Notes under the pieces: generated by a model | The model's database searches: none | What the model was told of the DNA's origin: nothing | Seen by the model: only the letters and a program-made list of their open reading frames with translations | Shown: positions 45,546 to 53,531 of the stretch, piece after piece | Layout of the letters: the number at the start of each line of letters is the position of its first letter | Numbering within the stretch: position 1 is the stretch's first letter | Source: Parietichytrium sp. I65-24A | Taxonomy: Eukaryota > Sar > Bigyra > Thraustochytrida > Thraustochytriidae | Length of the DNA: 64,000 nucleotides | Direction: 5' to 3' | Assembly: GCA_012862575.1 (NCBI GenBank) | Contig: BLSF01000061.1 | Location: forward strand, 62,001 to 126,000 | Program-made: the position numbers and the translations under genes

Positions 45546-46751
45546 TCAAAGCTTGGAAGACCGTCGCTTCGGTAGGATGATTTGAGTCCACGTAAAGTCG
45601 TGACAATCAGCGACGTATTGTTTTGCGTGCTCTTTCATGTCAAAGTCAAACAAAGGGTTTAGACCACATTTGTTTCGCAGAAAAGTCAGTTGATCTGCGG
45701 TGAACTTTGCATCACTCGAGTCTGGATCAAAATCATGGATCACACCTGCATCCGCGAAAACATCGATGGTGTCCATGAGTTTTTGGGCTTTTGGGTTAGC
45801 AGCGACATATCGCTTCATGTTCTCTTTATGTTCTCGGATAGTTTTTGGAACGACCTTGTCTTGTTCGATGCGCTCCTTTTGTGATCGAAAAAAGTCTTCA
45901 AACTCAATATCCCTGGTTCGGTCAGGAACGGCGTTCATAAACACACGTTGCCCAGCTGAATTTTCAAGTAGTAGCTGTGTCACGCAACTGGAGAGCACAA
46001 CGTCGGCCACAATATCCACTGGACAGAGTAGCGTGCGGTTGTGTTGGATGTACGGGACGGGTAGTCCCTTTGAGATGGGATTGTGGCGACTAAAGAGATA
46101 AAAGTAGCCATTATAAGATCGCGTGGATTTGGACCATCCTCTGTGTTTCTTTGATCGAAACACGCCGGTAATACCCATGGGACGGACCACGTTCACTGGA
46201 AAGTCTTTGCATTCCTCGTCAGTCATGATGTAATGTTCGAGAACGGCTTTGCTCCTTGCGTAGTTATTGCAGTATTCATTGGATGGCTTATATGAAACAT
46301 ATGCATTGGGGAGAGTTTTCATGTGCATTGGCTGAACAAGACTGGTTGATACTTGAGTGATGGGTGTACCTTTGGGTACATTGCGAACGATGGACTTCAA
46401 AAGAGAAAGATTGTCATCGAGGACTTGATGAAGCGGTGCTCTCCAATCGGTATTCCCAGCGACGTTCAAGGTGGCACTGACTTTTGCCATCTTGAGAGTG
46501 TCATTGTTGAGATCAATTGCTTCTACTTTTTTCATGAACGCGTCTTTGTCAACAATGTCGGCGAGTATATCAGCATTACTGGCAAAGAGTTGTTCGACTG
46601 TACTTGCACCGTTGGACGAATTCGCGCGCAAAGTTACGTAAATCTTGTTGACATCGCGTAGTGGCGACTCAAGAATGCGTCGAAGTACCCATGACCCAAG
46701 AAAGCCAGTGGACCCAGTCAAAAGGATGTTTTTACCGAAAAAGATGGACAT
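45546..46751 (-). CDS. Fatty acyl-CoA reductase-like SDR enzyme
   Basis: This 401-residue protein is an extended short-chain dehydrogenase of the acyl-CoA reductase / male-sterility group. The N-terminus FFGKNILLTGSTGFLGS carries the TGxxGxxG NAD(P)H motif (residues 12-19). The active-site YxxxK is YARSK (Tyr164, Lys168), and NVVRPMGITG follows as expected. Such enzymes reduce fatty acyl-CoA to fatty alcohol for wax or ether lipids. At 401 residues it is shorter than most eukaryotic forms, and the usual C-terminal domain is reduced or divergent. Lipid remodelling during infection is a reasonable inference. A TATATA element precedes ATG 46751. It lies with the gene at 44287 between long direct repeats. 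Confidence 0.85.
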   Translation of the reverse strand: MSIFFGKNILLTGSTGFLGSWVLRRILESPLRDVNKIYVTLRANSSNGASTVEQLFASNADILADIVDKDAFMKKVEAIDLNNDTLKMAKVSATLNVAGNTDWRAPLHQVLDDNLSLLKSIVRNVPKGTPITQVSTSLVQPMHMKTLPNAYVSYKPSNEYCNNYARSKAVLEHYIMTDEECKDFPVNVVRPMGITGVFRSKKHRGWSKSTRSYNGYFYLFSRHNPISKGLPVPYIQHNRTLLCPVDIVADVVLSSCVTQLLLENSAGQRVFMNAVPDRTRDIEFEDFFRSQKERIEQDKVVPKTIREHKENMKRYVAANPKAQKLMDTIDVFADAGVIHDFDPDSSDAKFTADQLTFLRNKCGLNPLFDFDMKEHAKQYVADCHDFTWTQIILPKRRSSKL

Positions 46752-46783
46752 TTTCTACGATTATTAATTCAAGTGACCGACCT

Positions 46784-46796
46784 CATGTATATATAG
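46784..46796 (-). promoter_or_regulatory. TATATA element
   Basis: On the minus strand CTATATATACATG lies 33-45 nt before ATG 46751. Confidence 0.5.
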
Positions 46797-46854
46797 TTGT
46801 TTGTCTAGATATAAATACATATGTTTTTATTGGAGAATTTTTGGCAAAATAATT

Positions 46855-46871
46855 ACCTGCATTTTGCAGGT
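46855..46871. terminator. ACCTGC hairpin 5
   Basis: ACCTGCATTTTGCAGGT, perfect stem, upstream of the reductase gene rather than after a gene. Confidence 0.35.
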
Positions 46872-46936
46872 TTTATGTAGTATTAGTCAAAAGCTAGTAG
46901 TGTAAATTTTATTCTCTCACCAAATAAGATTTTTTT

Positions 46937-46953
46937 ACCTGCGTTTTACAGGT
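46937..46953. terminator. ACCTGC hairpin 6
   Basis: ACCTGCGTTTTACAGGT, stem with one mismatch. Confidence 0.35.
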
Positions 46954-47037
46954 CTTGTAGTTGATGCTACAGAAATACTCCCAGGATACATTGTCACAAA
47001 GTTCGCGAACTAGTTGAAAAATCTTATCGAAACAATG

Positions 47038-47054
47038 ACCTGCAAAATGCAGGT
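47038..47054. terminator. ACCTGC hairpin 7
   Basis: ACCTGCAAAATGCAGGT within the long direct repeat; the stem is kept although the loop changed. Confidence 0.35.
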
Positions 47055-47094
47055 CTTGCTATACTATCGGTTGACGCTATGTTGGTTGATGGTT

Positions 47095-47154
47095 GCGACA
47101 ACGTTTATTTCACTCTTGCATTGGAAATGGAACGGGTAAAATCAACGGTGTCGC
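47095..47154. repeat. Palindromic element, copy G
   Basis: A 60-bp sequence differing from copy F at a single base. Confidence 0.85.
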
Positions 47155-47296
47155 CAACCTCACGCGCACCTAGATTATATCCCATTCTGTTCAGAGCATC
47201 GTCTTCTATTGAAAATCAATACTTGTACGGTTGCAGTGCGTTGCAGTGATGTAAGACTGCTAAGACAAGCAAGCGCTGTGAATTACTAGCTGGTTT

Positions 47297-47352
47297 GCGA
47301 CAACGTTTATTTCACTCTTGCATTGGGTTTTAAATTAAAATCAAGTTGACAA
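47297..47352. repeat. Palindromic element, copy H (right arm decayed)
   Basis: The left half GCGACAACGTTTATTT plus CACTCTTGCATTGG matches copies F and G; the right arm is reduced to AAATCAAGTTGAC. Confidence 0.7.
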
Positions 47353-47361
47353 TTTACTTTG

Positions 47362-48534
47362 TTACTGGTGCATAACTACATCTTCTTCTTCTTCTTCTTC
47401 TTCTTTTATCAGCAATTTCAGAAAGCATTCGATGATCTGGTGAAAGAAAGCTGGTAGAACGCGTTGCTGGAATTGTTTGAATCCCTCTTTTTTATTCTTT
47501 TCGATTCTTCGATCGGATACTTGTATGTTGCATAATGTAATTTTTTCACAGACGTAAAAAGGAATGGCGCCGTCGAAAATCGCCTTCAAAATTGGAACCC
47601 TGTTCACAATATAATTTAGCCGATCGACACGAGGATCATCTTTGTTGCAGATATAGAGAGAAAAATACGACGAGCAATATTCACCGTCTGCTGATGTCAT
47701 CCATAGATAAAAATAAAGTAGGAGTGCAATTTCAGCTTTTCCTGGTGGAGAATGATCGACTTGATCATTTAATGCCTTTAAATCCATCAGGTACACGAGG
47801 ATCCAAGCGAACAAACCTATATTAAAGCTTTGATGAATGTTCTGATCAAAATCATAATCATCTTCATAGATCAACCAAAATTTATTGAATTCATACTGCA
47901 GTTGGTACTGCTCCTGCTGATGCAGCTGTCGCCTTTGATGCTCTTCAATGATCCAATGTAATTGTGCATCTAGAAGCGGTCTAGTCCAATCTAATTTGAG
48001 CATGACCCGTCCAGTCTCGATGATTCGGACAGTCATGGGAATGACAGCTTCACTCAAGGCGAAAAAGACCTTTTCCTGATATTTATCATTGTATGTTGCT
48101 TTGATCTCATCGGTGACTTGATCCCGATATCGGAAGTGAATAGTGTTATGCTCACGATCAAGGATGTTGACCTCAATGAACTCGACTAAACGATTTAGTA
48201 ATCGCACACTGCTGAAATAATTTTTCAGACGTTCGAGAGTTTTGTTCTCATCAAATTGGATCGGATACGGGTCGTAATTTTTCAGAATGATATAGAGTGC
48301 AATCCATTGATGGATGACTCGATTATTGACGATTTTTTTACTAAATTCGTCTCCATGGGACTCGTTCGAGAAATCAAACTCATGCCTGAAATCTTTGACG
48401 TGTCGACTTCGTAAATGTTGGAAAGAAAATGTATCGACTTGGTAAAAAAAGTAGTTGATTTTTTTTCTTGGATTAATTTTTTCCCATGGTGGATGAAGTA
48501 AGAGCGATAGGTTTGGATCGAATTTCTTGTCCAT
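47362..48534 (-). CDS. Unknown 390-residue protein
   Basis: A mixed helical protein rich in Tyr, Phe, Gln and charged residues, with a Gln/His-rich segment around residues 215-235 and a Glu run before the C-terminus. No signal peptide, membrane span or recognised motif. It is divergent from the gene at 48611, with TATATA elements between. Confidence 0.6.
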   Translation of the reverse strand: MDKKFDPNLSLLLHPPWEKINPRKKINYFFYQVDTFSFQHLRSRHVKDFRHEFDFSNESHGDEFSKKIVNNRVIHQWIALYIILKNYDPYPIQFDENKTLERLKNYFSSVRLLNRLVEFIEVNILDREHNTIHFRYRDQVTDEIKATYNDKYQEKVFFALSEAVIPMTVRIIETGRVMLKLDWTRPLLDAQLHWIIEEHQRRQLHQQEQYQLQYEFNKFWLIYEDDYDFDQNIHQSFNIGLFAWILVYLMDLKALNDQVDHSPPGKAEIALLLYFYLWMTSADGEYCSSYFSLYICNKDDPRVDRLNYIVNRVPILKAIFDGAIPFYVCEKITLCNIQVSDRRIEKNKKEGFKQFQQRVLPAFFHQIIECFLKLLIKEEEEEEEDVVMHQ

Positions 48535-48565
48535 GTCTTTGATAAAAACAGCGGGCGCAAGTCGT

Positions 48566-48584
48566 CATATATATGTATATATAC
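48566..48584. promoter_or_regulatory. Double TATATA(T)AC element between divergent genes
   Basis: CATATATATGTATATATAC lies 27-45 nt before ATG 48611 and 32-50 nt from the minus-strand start at 48534. Confidence 0.55.
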
Positions 48585-48610
48585 TATTTTATTTTAAACT
48601 CAAAGCGAAA

Positions 48611-49270
48611 ATGGACTCTTCCGATCACTGTACTAAACATCGATTGTCCGTTCGAACTTTAAACACATGGGTCCGGTTACTAAGACAGCGAGTAGACAAG
48701 CTCATGATGCTACTACCAACAGCTGTCAAAACGGTGAATTCACCATGGTCTATGGAATTCGTACTTGGTCAACGGTTATTGGCCTACATGAATTTCATTG
48801 CCAGTCGCAAACAACCAGATGATGAAGTATTTGATGATATCATCGATGCTGTTCGTGACAAACGACAACAACTCTACGTGTTGACAGTTTATCTGATTGT
48901 GTGTAAAATCATGTCCAACAGAAAACAAGATGATCCGATCTACGGCAGCAGACTGAAAGAGGCAGAACAGAAAGTGGCAGAACAGATGCATGAAGATCGT
49001 TATCTGTACACGTTGGAATTGCTGAAAGATCAGATCGAAGAACTTGTAAGCAAGAAAAAAGAGATAGATTTATTTGATTCCAGAGTGATAGAAGAGATCT
49101 TTTCCATCTCTTTGCAGCCGAGCCCACCAAAGACGCCGCCAACACCGTCACCAAAGTATTATCGGAGACGGCAGTCGGAGAAAGCTTCAACAAGACCTTC
49201 CCCAATGAGACCACCAAGTGCAAAAGGATCACCGGACCGTCCAGGAAGGACATATTCTCACGAGTCTTGA
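48611..49270 (+). CDS. Helical protein with a Pro/Ser/Arg-rich tail
   Basis: This 219-residue protein has a helical body (about residues 15-160, with a coiled-coil-like LKDQIEELVSKKKEID) and a disordered basic tail full of SPP, TPP and SPxR motifs that look like proline-directed kinase sites. ATG 48611 is preferred over the upstream frame because of the promoter element. No family is recognised; a tegument- or core-type phosphoprotein is possible. Confidence 0.6.
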   Translation: MDSSDHCTKHRLSVRTLNTWVRLLRQRVDKLMMLLPTAVKTVNSPWSMEFVLGQRLLAYMNFIASRKQPDDEVFDDIIDAVRDKRQQLYVLTVYLIVCKIMSNRKQDDPIYGSRLKEAEQKVAEQMHEDRYLYTLELLKDQIEELVSKKKEIDLFDSRVIEEIFSISLQPSPPKTPPTPSPKYYRRRQSEKASTRPSPMRPPSAKGSPDRPGRTYSHES

Positions 49271-49369
49271 AATTCAAGATATATTTACATAGAGTGAAAC
49301 ATTTGATTATTGAGTTTCAAGAGATCCGATAGAAATTATTGAGTTTCAAGAGATCCGTTAGGACGGGTG

Positions 49370-49430
49370 GCGACAATGTTGATTTCACGAATTACATTGA
49401 AAATGAAACGGATAAAATCAACATTGTCGC
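49370..49430. repeat. Palindromic element, copy I
   Basis: A 61-bp sequence with perfect 16-17 nt ends: GGCGACAATGTTGATTT (from 49369) and AAATCAACATTGTCGCC (to 49431). Confidence 0.9.
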
Positions 49431-49523
49431 CATTCATTCATTCATTGATTCATCTCAATTTCGAATTTCCTCCCCTTCCACATTATACATGCAGACACTC
49501 TCTCTATAAAAAATTAAAATAAA

Positions 49524-50228
49524 ATGTTCTTGATTGTCTATGTCCTCTTTTACGTCCTTCTCCATCGCTTTGTCTCCGTCTACGTGATTGATCGTCTGAT
49601 GTTGTCGTCAAAGTACGAAGAATACATGGAATCCCTCCTGCGATCTGGCATCATGTACGACACATTGGACGAACGTGACAAAGATTGGGTGCAGCGACGC
49701 ATGAGCGCATGGCTGCTGAGCTCAACCGTTGTCCCATTGATGTTCTTACGATCGATGCTCTCGTGCCTGTTTTTCTTTCCCAGCAACCTATTTTCCATTC
49801 ACATTGATCACCTTGAACATTTGTACGGTTTCGTGCTGGGCATGCAAGTAGGTTGCAACCCAAGTCTGATGGCCTCGTTGCTTTTATTGCTCTACCAGGA
49901 TTCGTCGCCCAACATTCGAGCCACCATCTACTTGGTCGAGTTGATTGCCGTTGTTTGCAAATGGCCCGTACTGGTAGACGAGTTGAATAAGGCCCGCAAA
50001 CTGGTCGCGCCGTCCTTCTTGAACATGAACTACCGCGTGATGATGTGGGTTGTCAACACGAGAATGCACACTGCTGAACTGTGGCGGAAATACGTGAGTC
50101 GAATCTGCATTCTGAGTTTCTTGCTGTGGACGTACTTTGTTGTGCAATGGTGGGACATTCAAAGCATGGCTTTTTATCTCGTTGTAGAAGTATTGGATGA
50201 CAAAATATTTTTTTTGAATTTTTATTAA
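49524..50228 (+). CDS. Membrane protein with N- and C-terminal hydrophobic segments
   Basis: This 234-residue protein has a hydrophobic start (about residues 1-25), a hydrophobic central region (about 68-90), and a C-terminal membrane helix (about 195-212). Charged segments lie between them. No family is recognised. A TATAAAA stretch sits 12-20 nt upstream. Its end overlaps the next gene tail to tail by four bases. Confidence 0.6.
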   Translation: MFLIVYVLFYVLLHRFVSVYVIDRLMLSSKYEEYMESLLRSGIMYDTLDERDKDWVQRRMSAWLLSSTVVPLMFLRSMLSCLFFFPSNLFSIHIDHLEHLYGFVLGMQVGCNPSLMASLLLLLYQDSSPNIRATIYLVELIAVVCKWPVLVDELNKARKLVAPSFLNMNYRVMMWVVNTRMHTAELWRKYVSRICILSFLLWTYFVVQWWDIQSMAFYLVVEVLDDKIFFLNFY

Positions 50229-51307
50229 CTGCACGATCCTTTCAGTAAAATATCAAACGACCCGCCGACGGCCCCGTACGAAGTGGCTACACCAATGGTG
50301 CGGTTGTCAATGTCCAACCTCATGGCCTCGAATCCTTCAAGCATCTGCCTCACAAAGGTGTCCATCTTTTTGTTGAGGAGCAATTTCATGAATTCGGTCC
50401 GCTCGTCTTGATCAGCAGTGACATCAATGAAGTCATCGTCTTCATACGAGCCGCCACTTCGTCCAGCAGCACTGCCGCCACGAAGAACATGATCGTAGAA
50501 ATCATCAAAGGAAGCCTCTTTGCCCAAGCCTTGGTTTGGGTCTTTGAATCGATCGTATTCGTAGACGATAAAGTAGATCATCCGCTTGATGCTTTCTGCA
50601 AACTTGTCGCGCTTGGTGTGCAAGACGGGTCGATTCGAGGTCAGAATGTACTCTAAACGTGGTTTCAAAAGATCATCCCTCATCGAGAGCGGCATGGTCT
50701 TGAGGACAATCTTTTCACGCGTGATTCCATCGTTCTGAACGCCGTAATGGGCGCCTCCGTTCTCGTACTCTTCCCTGGCCGGGATGTCGGCAATGATGGT
50801 GTCACCTGGGCGAATCTCACTGGTGCCAGTGTTTCGAATGGTAAACTTGCCACCGATGGCAACGGAAAGGTCCTTTTGTTTGCGCTGGATGTTGCTGGTT
50901 GTCATGTTGGCGGGCGTAAGTGCAACTCCGAGAGGGCGGATCGAGTCCATGATCTTTTCGCGGATCAATTCCTCGGGAATGTTCTTGGACTCGATGAGCG
51001 AACGTTCCGTGAAAATTCCGTTCAGGTAGGAAAGGACGGGGATCGATGCGTTAAAGAGCCCCGATTCATGAAGTGGGTTGGAGCTGTGGATGGTGTAGAC
51101 AAGTTCGTCCGGCTGGATGGCGGTGATGTTTTCATCTTTTGTGGCCACTGCGGTGGACCCGGGGATCTTGTAGCAATGCTCGCTTGAGCAATTCATGCGG
51201 TCTTCAACATTGTCAAGATCGAAACGCGCTTGCACGACGACGGTTCCTTGACGTCCGGCCTTGCCGAGGAGTGAGGAGATGGAGGATTCATACAAGTTGC
51301 TGCTCAT
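50225..51307 (-). CDS. Candidate minor capsid/triplex-type structural protein A
   Basis: This 360-residue soluble protein is rich in predicted beta strands, with GKFTIRNTGTSEIRPGD and a C-terminal Gly/Ser-rich IGVATSYGAVGGSFDILLK strand pair. This pattern is often seen in virion shell or decoration proteins. It has a Gly/Ser/Asp linker around residues 285-300. Because the capsid protein candidate at 60 kb is HK97-like, and mirusviruses and herpesviruses use two triplex proteins, this gene and the one at 52098 are candidates for those roles. There is no motif proof. Start ATG 51307, with TATATG 48-58 nt upstream. Confidence 0.45.
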   Translation of the reverse strand: MSSNLYESSISSLLGKAGRQGTVVVQARFDLDNVEDRMNCSSEHCYKIPGSTAVATKDENITAIQPDELVYTIHSSNPLHESGLFNASIPVLSYLNGIFTERSLIESKNIPEELIREKIMDSIRPLGVALTPANMTTSNIQRKQKDLSVAIGGKFTIRNTGTSEIRPGDTIIADIPAREEYENGGAHYGVQNDGITREKIVLKTMPLSMRDDLLKPRLEYILTSNRPVLHTKRDKFAESIKRMIYFIVYEYDRFKDPNQGLGKEASFDDFYDHVLRGGSAAGRSGGSYEDDDFIDVTADQDERTEFMKLLLNKKMDTFVRQMLEGFEAMRLDIDNRTIGVATSYGAVGGSFDILLKGSCS

Positions 51308-51354
51308 TGTTTCTTTTGGTTTTTTTTTTTTTTAAGAAAGAATCGAATGCCAAT

Positions 51355-51365
51355 ACGTATATGTA
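51355..51365 (-). promoter_or_regulatory. TATATACG element
   Basis: On the minus strand TACATATACGT lies 48-58 nt before ATG 51307. Confidence 0.35.
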
Positions 51366-52097
51366 TTGTCTGATTTGGCCAAACTTGATTTTGAGTAGGT
51401 AAACCGTACTGGCAGTACTAATGATTTTAGGTGGGTAAATTCTAATGACTTGTTTGAACATGCTGAGTAGATGAACTTAAAGCAAACATTATTCTCATGT
51501 TGTTACTGATTTAACTACATAAGCTTAGAGAATCAATGTACTTACGTTAGTTTTATTGTTGAGTATGTGATTAAATGGACTTTTTCCATCAAAACGTCGT
51601 GAGTTGTAACTTTCATTCATCAAAAAAACTCTCTTTACTAGAGCTTTTGACTTGGTATTGTGTGTATGAAGCTTTAAAAAGAAAGTACGTAAAAATATTT
51701 TACTTTCAAAAATGTATAAAAAGTATTATAATATTATATTTTTTGAGTATGTGATCAAAATGGACTTTCCTCCATCAAAAATTCGTGCGTTGTAACTTTT
51801 ATTCATCGTAAAACTTTCTTTACTAGTGCTTTTGACTTGGTATTGCGTGTATGAAACTTTATAAAGAATGTATGTAAAAATATTTTACTTAGTATTATAA
51901 TATTATATTTTTTGAGTATGTGATCAAAATGGACTTTCTTCCATCAAAAATTCGTGCGTTGTAACTTTTATTCATCGTAAAACTTTCTTTACTAGTGCTT
52001 TTGACTTGGTATTGCGTGTATGAAACTTTATAAAGAATGTATGTAAAAATATTTTTACTTACAAGATTATATAAAAATATAGTATTTTTTGAACTTA
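51366..52097. other. A/T-rich spacer with three tandem units
   Basis: No gene is seen. It is dominated by the 170-bp tandem repeat at 51561-52085. Confidence 0.6.
51561..52085. repeat. A/T-rich tandem repeat, three units of about 168-184 bp
   Basis: Units start at 51561, 51745 and 51913 with GAGTATGTGAT. They share ATGGACTTT, CCATCAAAA, CGTTGTAACTTT and CTTTTGACTTGGTATTG. Units 2 and 3 are nearly identical, and unit 1 is more diverged. Such A/T-rich iterons are compatible with a replication origin or regulatory region, but nothing proves either. Confidence 0.85.
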
Positions 52098-53120
52098 TTA
52101 ATCTTTCTTCGCGACCATCTTCCTGTACTCAAACGTCACCAGCAACGTAATGTCAAATGCTCTTTCGCATCCATTTGGAATGGTAAAGGCGAGAAAGGTG
52201 TCGCCGGGAGTGTGGATGCGTGCCTGGCGCCGAATATTGTACATGCTGTCGAGATATTCGTGCTTTTCAGTCTCTAACTTTTTATCACTAGTCATCTTAC
52301 CAGCAATTGAATTAGGTGGGAATACCAGCTGCTCCACCTTGAAATCCTCAACATCACCATTTTGATGGCGTGTTGTAAATGATTTTTCTCTGATCTCTGG
52401 GTCCGTGATGCTGTTAAACCCGAGGCAATGTGTATGAATGTAATCACTCATCATTGAATCCACCGCGTCGTCTTCAACAAAATCATAGACAAGCGAGGTG
52501 ACATTGTTTGTTGCTGCTGCTGGTAGGACAGAACTGTGATTATTCTGAAAGCCGCGGAAACTGCTAGTACCGCTATTCATAAAGACGGTGGCATGCTTTT
52601 GGCCCGCTACGTCAAAATAAGGAACTTTTTCGGCGCCCGCGCCAAAATCGTTCTGATCGGGTAAGATGAACATATAACGTTTATTCTCCTTATTGTCCAC
52701 AAGATCGGGTTGCACGTGTGAAAGCTTGCTCTCTTTAAAATCAGTCCGTGCAGTCCATGGGTATGCCAAGGAGACACCGACAGAGTCGACTTGATCATTT
52801 GTGCAGAGAAAATTGGAAATATGCATGTTGCGAATGGAGATCACAGGCTCTTTGTCATGTTCCGATGGCTTCCTGCCATCATTCAACTGTTTCGTAACCG
52901 AAGCTGGGAGCAACTCCTTGAGCGACTTGACCGCCGTGTGGTTGTTGATCCTGAAATCATCTGGAGTAAACGATGCTCGCACCACGCGTGTTTCAATGAT
53001 TTTTGGACTAAGATCGTACTCTTTAGCACATTTTTCACGCACTTGAAGGTACAATGCACCGAAGTCCTTGACAAATTTCTCTGTTGGTGATACTGTGGAC
53101 ATGATTGCTTGTTGTTTCAT
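52098..53120 (-). CDS. Candidate minor capsid/triplex-type structural protein B
   Basis: This 340-residue soluble protein is beta-rich, with an Asn/Ser-rich centre and a C-terminal strand-like segment (DTFLAFTIP, then FDITLLVTFEYRK) reminiscent of a jelly-roll or sandwich edge. It has no membrane span. Its placement beside structural protein A suggests a virion role. It is the source of the scrambled sequence at 53126-53458. A TATATAC element lies at 53144-53156. Confidence 0.45.
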   Translation of the reverse strand: MKQQAIMSTVSPTEKFVKDFGALYLQVREKCAKEYDLSPKIIETRVVRASFTPDDFRINNHTAVKSLKELLPASVTKQLNDGRKPSEHDKEPVISIRNMHISNFLCTNDQVDSVGVSLAYPWTARTDFKESKLSHVQPDLVDNKENKRYMFILPDQNDFGAGAEKVPYFDVAGQKHATVFMNSGTSSFRGFQNNHSSVLPAAATNNVTSLVYDFVEDDAVDSMMSDYIHTHCLGFNSITDPEIREKSFTTRHQNGDVEDFKVEQLVFPPNSIAGKMTSDKKLETEKHEYLDSMYNIRRQARIHTPGDTFLAFTIPNGCERAFDITLLVTFEYRKMVAKKD

Positions 53121-53125
53121 TTTAA

Positions 53126-53458
53126 CTAATTCAAGTAAGTGTGTAAGTATATATCTCTTTTGCGTTCAAAAAATACGTCGTATTTAACAGGGTCATAGAC
53201 AAGCGAGGTGACATTGTTTGTTGCTGCTGATGGTAGGACAGAACTGTGATTGTTGTGAATGGAGATCACAGGCTCTTTGTCATGTTCGGATGGCTTTCTG
53301 CCATCATTCAACTGTTTCGCATCTCTTTTGCTTTCAAAAAATACGTCGTCACCAATCAAAGGTCGGAGATATTCGTGCTTTTGAATCTCCGATTTGGCAT
53401 TATTAGTCACGGTGGCATGTTTTTTGACGAATTTCTCTGTAGGTGATTCTGTGGACAT
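53126..53458 (-). pseudogene. Scrambled mosaic copy of structural protein B
   Basis: The 110-codon frame (ATG 53458) is built from at least five separate pieces of the neighbouring gene. 53192-53245 matches 52487-52540, 53250-53315 matches 52825-52890, 53364-53405 matches about 52250-52290, 53407-53420 matches about 52582-52595, and 53424-53478 matches about 53070-53117. The order differs from the parent gene. Two copies of the block TTTCAAAAAATACGTCGT, also present at the 3' end of the RPB1 gene, are inserted between pieces. The promoter element is duplicated too. It could be an expressed fragment but is most likely a rearrangement product. Confidence 0.8.
53144..53156 (-). promoter_or_regulatory. 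TATATAC element
   Basis: On the minus strand GATATATACTTAC lies 24-36 nt before ATG 53120. The same sequence stands before the mosaic ORF (53492-53505). Confidence 0.5.
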
Positions 53459-53531
53459 GATTGCTTGTTTTTAACTAGATGAAGTGTGTGTGTAAGTATA
53501 TATCTCTTTTTTGCTTTCAAAAAATACGTCG

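Larger units (their letters stand above)
46989..47170. repeat. Long direct repeat, right copy
   Basis: Similar to 43826-44024 in the same orientation, including hairpin 47038-47054 and palindromic element G. The hairpin loop here is AAAA where copy 1 has TTTT. Confidence 0.85.
46797..47361. other. Repeat-rich spacer
   Basis: No gene is seen. It contains three ACCTGC hairpins, the right long direct repeat, and palindromic elements G and H. Confidence 0.6.

Noticed and set aside
36784-47054. Retrotransposon or DNA transposon encoded in the island
   Set aside because: No reverse transcriptase, integrase, DDE transposase or tyrosine recombinase motif was seen in any frame examined.
4811-49430. 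Palindromic elements as simple transcription terminators
   Set aside because: Only copy B closely follows a stop codon; others lie upstream of genes, inside arrays or within repeats, so a terminator role does not fit the family as a whole.
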